Assembly: GCA_023423695.1 (NCBI GenBank) | Contig: JAFAFA010000013.1 | Coordinates: 62,001 to 126,000 of the forward strand | DNA from: Pseudomonadota bacterium | GTDB lineage: Bacteria > Pseudomonadota > Alphaproteobacteria > Azospirillales > Azospirillaceae | Length of the DNA stretch: 64,000 nucleotides | Direction of reading: 5' to 3' | In this document: positions 8,157 through 16,895 of the stretch, piece by piece | Numbering within the stretch: position 1 is the stretch's first letter | Layout: the number at the start of each line of letters is the position of its first letter | Position numbers and translations under genes: made by a program | Notes under the pieces: model-generated | Seen by the model: only the letters and a program-made list of their open reading frames with translations | Databases searched by the model: none | Told to the model about the DNA's origin: nothing

Positions 8157-8414
8157 TCAGTCCTCCGTCAGCAACTCCACAGCTTCCTGCAGGATGGCGA
8201 TCTTGGCGGCGAAACGGCCTTCAGGGTCGCTTTCGCCGATCAGCCGGATCATCACGCCCAGGGCATGGGCAACCTGCGGCGCAAGCCCGGCATGGCCACG
8301 CACATGGCGGGCAAGAGCGGCCAGCGCCGTCCGGTAGGGCCGCCCTTCGAACCCATCGGTGGCGATCGACTCGAAACGGTTGGCGAGGTCGAGGATCTCG
8401 CGGTTGTCGTTCAT
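8157..8414 (-). CDS. Small helical protein of unknown function
   Basis: 85 residues, predicted to be almost all helix (starts MNDNREILDLANRFES, ends AVELLTED), with no cysteine, signal peptide or membrane segment. I do not recognise it. It follows the DsrE-like gene after 15 bases on the same strand, so the two are probably co-transcribed. The 106 bases after it hold the ECF41-type promoter of the next unit. Confidence 0.6.
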   Translation of the reverse strand: MNDNREILDLANRFESIATDGFEGRPYRTALAALARHVRGHAGLAPQVAHALGVMIRLIGESDPEGRFAAKIAILQEAVELLTED

Positions 8415-8429
8415 GTTCTTTCCGCCAGA

Positions 8430-8894
8430 TCAGATGAACAGCATGGCGCCGCCCTTCGGCGCGTCGTTCAGGAAGGTGACGACCCCGCCGGTGGCGACCG
8501 GCACGTCGGCGCGCAGTTGGACGCCCGGCGGCAGGCCGAGGGCCCGCAGCCCCATCTCGCAGGCCATCACCGTCACGCCCATGGTGACGCAGGCCTCCAG
8601 CAGTTCCTCGAAGGTGGCGAGGCCGTGGGCGGCGAAATAGCGGTCGCGCGCCACCGGGGAACTGCCGTCGTCGGCCGGATCCAGGTCGTGCCAGCCCAGC
8701 ACGCCCGGCTCCTTCTCATGCACCAGGGCGCGCAGGGCACGGCCGGTGAAGAACAGCGTGACCTTGCGGTTGGTGGCCGCCGCGGCGCTGGCCATCACCA
8801 GCGCGTAATGGACGCGGTCGAAGCCGCCGGCGAACAGGACGATCGACAGGGCCGAGGTGCTCTCGGCCGAGGATTGCGACATGGTGGTGGACAT
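8430..8894 (-). CDS. DsrE-family protein
   Basis: 154 residues from the ATG at 8894 (GGGAGG ten bases upstream); Met5 at 8882 is an alternative. The fold pattern is DsrE/TusD-like: a first strand ALSIVLFAGG, helices, TLFFTGRALRAL, and a late strand VTVMACEMGLRALG carrying the likely functional Cys. DsrE proteins bind or pass on sulfane sulfur, or act as peroxiredoxin-like proteins. It follows the MoeB/ThiF gene by 34 bases, which supports a sulfur-carrier or sulfur-relay context. The actual partner is not shown by the sequence. Confidence 0.8.
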   Translation of the reverse strand: MSTTMSQSSAESTSALSIVLFAGGFDRVHYALVMASAAAATNRKVTLFFTGRALRALVHEKEPGVLGWHDLDPADDGSSPVARDRYFAAHGLATFEELLEACVTMGVTVMACEMGLRALGLPPGVQLRADVPVATGGVVTFLNDAPKGGAMLFI

Positions 8895-8928
8895 GGTGGG
8901 CCGCCTCCCGTCTTTCCCGTGGCGCCCG

Positions 8929-9717
8929 TCAATGGGCGGAAAGGTCATGGATGGTCGGATGATCGCCGCAAAGCGCGCAGTCGGGATCCCGCCGGATGGA
9001 GATGCGCTGATAGGACGCATAGAGAGTGTCCATCATCAGCAGGCTGCCCGACAGGCTCTCGCCCAATCCCAGCAGTTCCTTCAGCACCTCCGTCGCCTGC
9101 AGCGAGCCGACGGAACCGGCGAGCGCCCCCAGCACCCCGCCTTCCGAGCAGGACGGCACGGTGCCGCGCGGCGGCGGTTCCGGGAACAGGCAGCGATAGC
9201 AGGGGTGCGGTGCGCCCAGATGAGCCTTGAAGGTGCTCAACTGTCCGTCGAACCGCAGGATCGCCGCCGACACCAGCGTCTTCCCGGCCAGGAAGCAGGC
9301 ATCGTTCAGCAGGAAACGCGTGGCGAAATTGTCCGACCCGTCTGCGACAAGGTCATAGCCGCCGATCAGGTCCAGCGCGTTGTCGCGGTTGATCCGCGTC
9401 CGATGCGCCTCCACCCGGACATCGGGGTTCAGCGCATGGATGCGGGCGGCGGCGCTCTCCACCTTCGGATGGCCGAGCGTCGATTCATCATGGATCACCT
9501 GCCGTTGCAGGTTCGACAGGTCGACCGTGTCGTCATCGACGATGCCGATGGTGCCGACTCCGGCCGCGGCCAGATAGAGGAGAAGGGGCGCGCCAAGGCC
9601 GCCGGCGCCGACGACCAGCACCTTGGATCGCAGAAGCCGCTCCTGCCCGATGCCGCCGACTTCCGGCAGCACGATGTGGCGGGAATAGCGGTGAAGCTGG
9701 GTGTCCGTGAAGTCCAT
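8929..9717 (-). CDS. moeB: MoeB/ThiF-family adenylyltransferase
   Basis: An E1-like enzyme that adenylates the C-terminal Gly of a small sulfur carrier (MoaD or ThiS type). 262 residues from the ATG at 9717. It has the ATP-binding VVGAGGLGAP motif (about residue 35), the DDDTVDLSNLQRQ segment, and ADGSDNFATR. Two zinc CxxC pairs are present (CYRC and CALC), as is PSCSEGGVLG, which holds the reactive Cys. There is no rhodanese domain, so it resembles MoeB rather than MoeZ. No carrier gene is adjacent. The DsrE gene follows in the same direction. Confidence 0.88.
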   Translation of the reverse strand: MDFTDTQLHRYSRHIVLPEVGGIGQERLLRSKVLVVGAGGLGAPLLLYLAAAGVGTIGIVDDDTVDLSNLQRQVIHDESTLGHPKVESAAARIHALNPDVRVEAHRTRINRDNALDLIGGYDLVADGSDNFATRFLLNDACFLAGKTLVSAAILRFDGQLSTFKAHLGAPHPCYRCLFPEPPPRGTVPSCSEGGVLGALAGSVGSLQATEVLKELLGLGESLSGSLLMMDTLYASYQRISIRRDPDCALCGDHPTIHDLSAH

Positions 9718-9809
9718 GGCGCGCAGCATAGCGCAAGGATGCGCCGTTGCGGCAACATTCGATGCAGCATTTTCCGGCCTGCGGACGCAGCCCGGCGCCT
9801 CGAAAACGG

Positions 9810-10601
9810 TCAGGCCTTTGTCGAGGTGGTCTTCGCTTCCGACGCCCATTGCCGCAAACGGTCCTGCCGTTCACGCAGCGTCTTGGAAATGGCGCTTTCC
9901 TTGTTCAGGCCCGTCTCGGACAGGTCCATATTGCGCGGAACGAGGTTCAGCATGAAATCGGCCGGCGACTTCAAATCCGACGGCGGCACCACCACCATCG
10001 TGTATTGGCCGGGTTCCAGCTTGTAGGTCGGCTTCTGCAGGAAGGTCTGCTGGGAATCGGGCTTGGCCGATTCGCTGGCGGCGACGACCTTGCCGTCCTT
10101 GTCCATCATCGCCCAGCGCGTGTTGGGAAGCGAGATGTTGGCGGTGAAGGAGCCGCCTTGCAGAACGTTGAAGGTGTGCTTCTGCACGCCGGTATCGCCG
10201 TTGCCCGGCGGCTGGGCGGTGCCCTTCAGCGTCGCGCCGGCACCGGTCACCAGGATGTTCTGCCGCTCCGTGACGTCCAGCGAATAGTCGCGCACGCCCG
10301 CCGCCCGGTTGGCCTGCGAAATGGTCGCCGTATAGGTGCCCGGCCCCAGTCGCGCGGTGGCGTCCGACGCCGATTCCTTCGACCGGATGGTCGTCACCAC
10401 CTCGTTCCGGTCGTTGCGGATCTCGACGTTGGTGAAGGTGTTGTTGACCTTGAAATTGAACTCGCCGGCCTTGCTGACCGTGAAGGTCTGGGTGTCGGCG
10501 TTGGCCCCGTCGACCCCGATCTTGGTCGTCTGCCCCTTCATCTGCGAGAAGGAACTGCTCGACAGGTTCGGGACATAGGTGGCGGCGGTCACATCCGACA
10601 T
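9810..10601 (-). CDS. Beta-rich protein with two PPC-like modules
   Basis: 263 residues from the ATG at 10601, which has GGGGAG eight bases upstream (a GTG three codons earlier is also open). I do not recognise the family. Two similar halves each contain a Thr/Phe-rich strand, a GEFNFKV or GSFTANI strand, and a LGPGTYTATI or LEPGQYTMVV strand, the pattern of bacterial pre-peptidase C-terminal (PPC-like) beta-sandwich domains. No signal peptide is seen, so export would need another route. The charged helical tail (KTLRERQDRLRQW) is distinct. It precedes moeB by 92 bases. Confidence 0.65.
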   Translation of the reverse strand: MSDVTAATYVPNLSSSSFSQMKGQTTKIGVDGANADTQTFTVSKAGEFNFKVNNTFTNVEIRNDRNEVVTTIRSKESASDATARLGPGTYTATISQANRAAGVRDYSLDVTERQNILVTGAGATLKGTAQPPGNGDTGVQKHTFNVLQGGSFTANISLPNTRWAMMDKDGKVVAASESAKPDSQQTFLQKPTYKLEPGQYTMVVVPPSDLKSPADFMLNLVPRNMDLSETGLNKESAISKTLRERQDRLRQWASEAKTTSTKA

Positions 10602-10754
10602 GGCGGTCACTCCCCGGCGGCGCGGACGGAAAAGGCTCTGCTGTTACCGGAAAGAGTAGCGCGAACCGCCAATTCCGTCAAATTTCGGGCCGGAATTTCG
10701 CGGATAGGCTGCGGGACGGGAGCAATATTCGCCCCCGCCCCGCGGCGTCGACGG

Positions 10755-11714
<960 letters not shown>

Positions 11715-11861
11715 GATTCCACCTCTGAGATTTGTGTTATGTGTAAGTTCAACACCCCAGGCCGAGCATTATCCAGCGCGGGTGGCCTGTCAAACGGGAA
11801 GTGGGGTCGCCGGGTCGGCCGTACGACCCCGCCGATCTCTGTTGAAGCCCCAGCCGAAGCC

Positions 11862-12317
11862 TCAGATCGTGAAGTCGATCCGGTCCTCGGTTTCGCTTTC
11901 CACGCCGGCGCGTCGGGCGCGCATGCACAGGTCCTCGACCGTGATGGTGTCGAGCTTCGCCATGCATTCCTCCTGCAGTTCGCCCCACAGCGGACGCACG
12001 ACCTGATGGCCGAGGATGGAACCCGCCGGCTCTTCGATCGGGTCGGTGGCGGTCTCCATCGACCGGACGACCCGCACGATCTCGCCCAGCGTGATCCGCC
12101 GCCGCTCGCGCGCCAGCCGGTAACCGCCGCGCGGACCCCGCACCCCGGCCAGCACGCCTTCGCGCACCAGCTGCTGCAGCACCTGCTCCAGGTAACGCTT
12201 CGGGATGCCCTGGCGCCGGGTGATCTCCCCGGACTGCACCGGCTCGGTGCCCGCGTTGTAGGCGATGTCGAGGACCGCCTCGATGGCGAACATCAGCTTC
12301 TTGGAGATGCGGAGCAT
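11862..12317 (-). CDS. Rrf2-family transcriptional regulator
   Basis: 151 residues from the ATG at 12317 (MLRISKKLMFAIEAVL). The winged helix (about 10-80) has the standard Rrf2 segment GIPKRYLEQVLQQLVREGVL and the wing GPRGGYRLAR. Only two cysteines lie in the C-terminal half (EECMAK and EDLCMRA) rather than the three-Cys Fe-S cluster of IscR, RirA or NsrR, so it looks more like the CymR branch that senses cysteine supply. It is upstream of cysK in the same direction (147 bases apart). A dyad upstream may be its operator. Confidence 0.85.
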   Translation of the reverse strand: MLRISKKLMFAIEAVLDIAYNAGTEPVQSGEITRRQGIPKRYLEQVLQQLVREGVLAGVRGPRGGYRLARERRRITLGEIVRVVRSMETATDPIEEPAGSILGHQVVRPLWGELQEECMAKLDTITVEDLCMRARRAGVESETEDRIDFTI

Positions 12318-12449
12318 CACGAGCGACTCCCGGTATTCTGACAGTGCGTGTCGCGGCAGCAAGGGAACCGACGGATCCTGCCGGCACCGGCCCCGTACCG
12401 GTCCGCAGGTGGAAACGCCGTCATCTTTCCCATTCCCGCCTGTTGGTTA

Positions 12450-12468
12450 AGAGGTGTTTTACACCTCT
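12450..12468. promoter_or_regulatory. Dyad upstream of the Rrf2 gene
   Basis: AGAGGTGT-TTT-ACACCTCT, two perfect 8-base arms with a 3-base centre. On the minus strand a possible -35 TTGTGA lies just upstream and a TAAAAC -10 would sit inside the dyad, so a bound regulator would block the promoter. It is 133 bases before the Rrf2 start. It could instead be a weak terminator for the gene at 12554, but no T run follows. Confidence 0.5.
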
Positions 12469-12553
12469 GGCACGGGAATTCACAACAGTATTTGTCGCAG
12501 ACGGAATCGGGAAAAAGTCCTCCTACACACACGGACGCCCGGCAGTGCCGCCG

Positions 12554-12847
12554 TCACGGTACGGCGGCCCAGGCCACTTCCCCCAAATCCTCCCGGAAGG
12601 CGAAGCGCTTCAGATGGTCGATGACCACGTCCTGCATGCGCTCCAGCTGTTCGGCATCCTCCACCTCGATGGTCAGGGTCAGCCCTTCGGCATCCGCCGT
12701 CATCCTGCAGCGGCGGTCGGGAGAGAAGGGCACCAGGCCCTGGTTCTCGTCATGGACGACCTCGAACTTGTGCGCCCAGTGCTTGCACAGTTGGGTCATG
12801 TAGCGGCGGCCGTTGGGGGTCGCGATGCGGGCGGTCGATGCGGCCAT
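12554..12847 (-). CDS. DUF2218-like small protein
   Basis: 97 residues from the ATG at 12847, with GGAG nine bases upstream. The sequence fits the DUF2218 family: the opening ARIATPNGRRYMTQLCKHW, then two strands including LTLTIEVEDAEQLERM and the helix VIDHLKRFAFRED. Function is unknown; related genes are often beside metal- or siderophore-linked regulators. It follows the PadR gene after 20 bases, so the pair forms an operon, probably repressed by PadR. Confidence 0.82.
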   Translation of the reverse strand: MAASTARIATPNGRRYMTQLCKHWAHKFEVVHDENQGLVPFSPDRRCRMTADAEGLTLTIEVEDAEQLERMQDVVIDHLKRFAFREDLGEVAWAAVP

Positions 12848-12867
12848 GGTCTTCTTCTCCTCCGTGA

Positions 12868-13467
12868 TCAGGTCCGTTCGACCGCGCGGGCGGCGGCGTC
12901 GATGGCATCGGCGATGGCCTGGGTCTGCTCCGCCGTCAGGTCGCCGCGCGACAGCCGGAGCCGCAGGGCCAGCTTGAAGTTCTCGACGGCGCGGACGATC
13001 TGCGGCGAGGATTCGCGCTGCTGGCGAGCCTTCGCGTGGGCGATCCGCTCGCGCACCGCAGCCACAGCGGGCTCCGCCGCCTTCAGCGCCTCCGTCCCTT
13101 CGGGCGTGATCTCGTAGAGCTTCTTGTTGCCTTCGGTCGAACCGACGCGAATGTGGCCTTGCTCCTCCAACAGCGTCAGCGTCGGGTAGACGACGCCGGG
13201 GCTGGGGCTGTAGGCGCCGCCGACCATCTCCTCGATCGTCTTGATCAGGTCGTAGCCGGAGCGCGGCTTTTCCGCGATCAGCCAGGACAGGACAAGGCGC
13301 AGGTCGCCATGGTCGAAGACGCGCCGCCCTCCCCGGCCGCCCCGGCCGCCGCCGAAGCCTTCCCAGCCGCTGCGATGCCCATGGCGGCCGCGTCCGTCCG
13401 GCGCCTCGTCGTCGAAATCCGGACGCGAGAAGCGGCGCCCATGACCGCAAAACAGATGCCGAAGCAT
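12868..13467 (-). CDS. PadR-family transcriptional regulator
   Basis: 199 residues from the ATG at 13467 (GAGAGGG upstream). A Gly/Arg/His-rich N-terminal tail (about 1-50, LFCGHGRRFSRP and repeated RGGRGG) is unusual and could bind metal or nucleic acid. The PadR winged helix follows (about 52-125): LRLVLSWLIAEKPRSGYDLI, then SPGVVYPTLTLLEEQG. The C-terminal helices would form the dimer. The Cys/His-rich extension recalls YqjI-type metal-sensing PadR proteins. A perfect dyad sits 23 bases upstream. Confidence 0.88.
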   Translation of the reverse strand: MLRHLFCGHGRRFSRPDFDDEAPDGRGRHGHRSGWEGFGGGRGGRGGRRVFDHGDLRLVLSWLIAEKPRSGYDLIKTIEEMVGGAYSPSPGVVYPTLTLLEEQGHIRVGSTEGNKKLYEITPEGTEALKAAEPAVAAVRERIAHAKARQQRESSPQIVRAVENFKLALRLRLSRGDLTAEQTQAIADAIDAAARAVERT

Positions 13468-13489
13468 GAAACCCTCTCTTGATGCAGTT

Positions 13490-13518
13490 TCGATATAACG
13501 AAAACTTAGATATATCGA
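13490..13518. promoter_or_regulatory. Candidate PadR operator
   Basis: TCGATATA (13490-13497) and TATATCGA (13511-13518) form a perfect inverted repeat with a 13-base gap, in an AT-rich patch unlike the surrounding sequence. PadR and YqjI regulators bind dyads of this kind over their own promoters. The site lies between padR and the divergent 646-residue gene, so it could control both. Confidence 0.6.
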
Positions 13519-13659
13519 GACTCGATCTCCGACAAGGGGTGCGCTCCGGCGAGCGCATAAGGGCCCCGGCAAAATCCGGTAGCCTGCAAATCACTGTCGC
13601 CTACCCTGCCGAAGGGGCTATAACCGACGCTCTGGCTTTGCTATCGCGTGTGTGCCCTG

Positions 13660-15588
13660 ATGCCCCTTCGGATCGAGACCTTTTCCAACGTCACCGGCGG
13701 TTCCAGCTTCTTCAAGGCGGTGGGCCATCCGCTGGCGGCGCCCAAGGCCGCGATCCTGATCTCGCGGCTGGCCTCATACGGCCCGGTGGCCGTCTATGAT
13801 CCGTTGGGCCTTCTTTCAGGGCTGGCGGAGTTCTACGACCTGTCAGCGGTGCCGGTCTGCGGCATCTATGTCCAGGATGTGGAGCAGGTGGGGAAGGAGG
13901 TGTTCGGCCATGCCGCCCGCCCGGCGACCGACCTGCCGGCCAGCGGCGCCCGCACCGTCTTCATCGTCGCCTTCGATTCGCAGCGCTTGGAAGGCCACAT
14001 CGCCCACCTGATCCCGAAACAGGCGGGTGTCGTCTCGCTGGACGCCATGCGCGTGCCGGAAGACATGCTGAACGACCCCGGCCATTACCTGTCGAAGTTC
14101 AATTGGGCGACCAATTTCGCCTGGTTCCGCGACGGCGACGGCCACCACACCCGCGTGGTGTCGGCCAACTACTGGCCGCGCTACGGCGCCAAGGGCACCC
14201 GGCTGTGGGCCTGCCTGTTCGACGGCGAGGGCCGCCCGATCGCCGACTGGACGGAGCCGATGCCGCCGACCGACGGCACGGTGGTGATCGACAGCCGGCA
14301 GGTTCGCGAACGCTTCGGACTGTCGGACTTCTGCGGGTCGCTGTTCCTGCATGTCATCGGCGCCGCCGGGCATGACGTGGTGAAATACGCCCTCGACACC
14401 TATGGCGACGACGACACGGTGCTGTCCTGCACCCACGACGCCAACGCCTGGCCGGCCGACCTCTATGCCGGCCTGCCCGCCCCGCGCGAGGGAGAGCGGG
14501 TGTCGTTGTGGATCCAGAACAGCCATCCCACCCCGATCCCGGCGGGTGCGGTTGGGCTGAACCTGATGGGCTCGCCGGAAATCCGCGTGCTCGACCGCGC
14601 CGTTCCGGCCTTCGCCACCGTCGAGCTGGACACCGCCAGTCTGTTCCCCGAGGCACGCTGGCCCCAGCAGTTCGAGGTGCAGGCCGGCAAGCATTTCGTC
14701 CGTCCGCGCTACGAGATCGTCGCCGCCGACGGTCGTCGCCGCATGGCCCACGCCAATGTGGAGCGCACCGACCTGAAGCCCGACCCCAAGCTGCCGCTGC
14801 TGACCGGCGGCGCGGTGGACAAGGGCGTGGTCGGCAAGGGCCACATCCTGCCGGCGCCGCTGCTGCCGATGGACCGCTGGCGCACCATTCTGCTGCCGAC
14901 GCCGATGAGCACGGCGCAGACCGAGCTGCCGGTGAAGGCGGTCGTCTACGACCGCAACGGCGTCGAGATTGCCGAACACCGCTTCGGCAACCTCAAGCGC
15001 TCCGACAGCGCGGCGCTGGACGTGACGGGGCTGGTCGCCGACAAGACCGTCGTCGATGGCTGGGGCCATGTCGAACTGGTCTATGATTTCGAAGCCGGAA
15101 CGGTCGCCGACGGCTGGCTGCATGCGCTGGTCCGTTACGAAGACGTAAAGACCGGCCATATGGCTGAGACCAGCTTCGGCAGCCACATGTTCAACATGGC
15201 GATGGTCTACCGCGACGAACCGCAGAGCTACCATGGCCGCCCGCCCGGCCTGTCGACCCGCCTGTTCCTGCGGCTGGGCACCGCTCCGTGGGACACGCTC
15301 TGCCACCTCGTCTACCCTGCCTCGACGCGATGGCATGCCCTGTCCGACACCAAGCTGATCCTGCGGCGCCGCGATGGCGTGGAGGTGGCGCGGAAGCAGT
15401 TGGAGATACCCTGCGGCGGCTCACGTTTCTGGCGCTATCACGAGATGTTTTCGGAAGCGGAACGGATTGCCGCAGGCGACCACGCCTATGTGCTGATCCG
15501 CGACACCACCTGCCGCCTGTTCGGCTACCATGGCTGCCTTGCTGCCGGTGAAAGCGCCTTCAGCCTCGACCATATGTTCGGCTTCTAG
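13660..15588 (+). CDS. Large protein of unknown function
   Basis: 642 residues from the ATG at 13660 (a GTG at 13648 adds four). I do not recognise the family. The first about 130 residues alternate strands and helices in a Rossmann-like way (AILISRLASYGPVAVYD, TVFIVAFDSQRLEGHIAHL). The remainder is beta-rich with three jelly-roll-like stretches, many Trp, Tyr and His, and a conserved-looking end (FRHM-like DHMFGF). There is no signal peptide, transmembrane segment or known catalytic motif. It is divergent from padR and followed 51 bases later by trxB on the same strand. Codon use is typical of the window. Confidence 0.8.
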   Translation: MPLRIETFSNVTGGSSFFKAVGHPLAAPKAAILISRLASYGPVAVYDPLGLLSGLAEFYDLSAVPVCGIYVQDVEQVGKEVFGHAARPATDLPASGARTVFIVAFDSQRLEGHIAHLIPKQAGVVSLDAMRVPEDMLNDPGHYLSKFNWATNFAWFRDGDGHHTRVVSANYWPRYGAKGTRLWACLFDGEGRPIADWTEPMPPTDGTVVIDSRQVRERFGLSDFCGSLFLHVIGAAGHDVVKYALDTYGDDDTVLSCTHDANAWPADLYAGLPAPREGERVSLWIQNSHPTPIPAGAVGLNLMGSPEIRVLDRAVPAFATVELDTASLFPEARWPQQFEVQAGKHFVRPRYEIVAADGRRRMAHANVERTDLKPDPKLPLLTGGAVDKGVVGKGHILPAPLLPMDRWRTILLPTPMSTAQTELPVKAVVYDRNGVEIAEHRFGNLKRSDSAALDVTGLVADKTVVDGWGHVELVYDFEAGTVADGWLHALVRYEDVKTGHMAETSFGSHMFNMAMVYRDEPQSYHGRPPGLSTRLFLRLGTAPWDTLCHLVYPASTRWHALSDTKLILRRRDGVEVARKQLEIPCGGSRFWRYHEMFSEAERIAAGDHAYVLIRDTTCRLFGYHGCLAAGESAFSLDHMFGF

Positions 15589-15639
15589 AACCGATTTAAT
15601 CACGACTCCCCTTTGCCGGGATTTTGCGGGATCACGTCC

Positions 15640-16644
15640 ATGGCCACCACGCACCACACCAAGGTCCTCATCATCGGCGCCGGCCCGGCCGGCTACACCG
15701 CCGCCATCTATGCCGCGCGCGCCAATCTGGAACCGCTGATGGTCCAGGGCATGCAGCCGGGCGGGCAGCTGATGATCACCACAGATGTGGAGAATTTCCC
15801 CGGCTTCGCCGATCCGATCCAGGGCCCCTGGCTGATGGAGCAGATGCAGAAGCAGGCGGAGCATGTCGGCACCAAGATGGTGTTCGACCTGATCACCAAC
15901 GTCGACTTCACGCAGCGCCCCTTCGTCTGCAAGGGCGACAGCGGCGACACCTACACCGCCGACAGCGTCATCATCGCCACCGGCGCCCAGGCGCGCTGGC
16001 TCGGCATCTCGACCGAGGAGATCTACCGCGGCTTCGGCGTGTCGGCCTGCGCCACCTGCGACGGCTTCTTCTTCCGCGGCAAGGAGGTGGCGGTCATCGG
16101 CGGCGGCAACTCGGCTGTGGAGGAGGCGCTGTACCTGACCAACCACGCCACCAAGGTGACGGTCATCCACCGCCGCGACAGCTTCCGCGCCGAACGCATC
16201 ATGCAGGACCGCCTGTTCCGCCACCCGAAGATCGAGGTGGTGTGGGACAGCACGGTCGAGGAGATCGTCGGCGAGGGCGACGGCACGATGGGCAACCCGC
16301 GCGCCGTCACGGGCGTGCGCATCAAGAACGTCAAGTCGGGCGAGGAGCGCGTGATCCCGGTGGCCGGCGTCTTCGTCGCCATCGGCCATGTGCCGGCGAC
16401 CGGTATCTTCCAGGGCAAGGTGGAGATGGACGAGTCGGGCTATATCGTCACGGCGCCCGACTCGACCGCCACCAACATCCCCGGCGTCTTCGCCGCCGGC
16501 GACGTGAAGGACAAAATCTACCGTCAGGCGGTCACCGCCGCCGGCATGGGCTGCATGGCGGCGCTGGAGGCCGAGCGCTGGCTCGCCCACCACGAGCCGG
16601 CTGCCGGTGCGCATGGCGATCCCAGCCCGGCCGGGACCTGGTGA
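15640..16644 (+). CDS. trxB: Thioredoxin-disulfide reductase
   Basis: A flavoprotein that passes electrons from NADPH to thioredoxin. 334 residues from the ATG at 15640. It has the FAD site IIGAGPAGYTAAIYAARA (11-28), the redox-active CATC (137-140) in the pyridine-nucleotide domain, the NADPH site VIGGGNSAVEEALY, and the closing FAD segment GVFAAGDVKD. It is the usual low-molecular-weight form. It may share a transcript with the unknown gene upstream. A palindromic repeat follows. Confidence 0.95.
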   Translation: MATTHHTKVLIIGAGPAGYTAAIYAARANLEPLMVQGMQPGGQLMITTDVENFPGFADPIQGPWLMEQMQKQAEHVGTKMVFDLITNVDFTQRPFVCKGDSGDTYTADSVIIATGAQARWLGISTEEIYRGFGVSACATCDGFFFRGKEVAVIGGGNSAVEEALYLTNHATKVTVIHRRDSFRAERIMQDRLFRHPKIEVVWDSTVEEIVGEGDGTMGNPRAVTGVRIKNVKSGEERVIPVAGVFVAIGHVPATGIFQGKVEMDESGYIVTAPDSTATNIPGVFAAGDVKDKIYRQAVTAAGMGCMAALEAERWLAHHEPAAGAHGDPSPAGTW

Positions 16645-16669
16645 GCGGCAAGTAAGGTTACGCAGCGGA

Positions 16670-16770
16670 TGCCCCCTCCCTAACCCTCCCCCGCTTCGCG
16701 GGAGAGGGAACTCCGCCGCTATGCGCCCACCCCCTCTCCCGCGAAACGGGGGAGGGTCGGGGAGGGGGCA
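16670..16770. repeat. Nested palindromic intergenic repeat, copy 2
   Basis: The left arm starts TGCCCCCTCCCTAACCCTCC and includes its own hairpin (CCCCCGCTTCGCGGGAG). The right arm is its inverse and ends GGGGAGGGGGCA, again with an internal hairpin (CTCCCGCGAAACGGGGGAG). Arms are about 40 bases around a 15-20 base centre. It closely matches copy 3 (46100-46205). Confidence 0.85.
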
Positions 16771-16895
16771 AGCGGCGCACACGCAGCAACCACCTCCCCA
16801 TACCTCCCTATGCCCTTGACGGGCTTTGCACAAAGCCCCGACTGTGATTCCCTTGAGCGCGTTCGACTGGGTGTTCCAACCGCGAGGGAGTCCAC

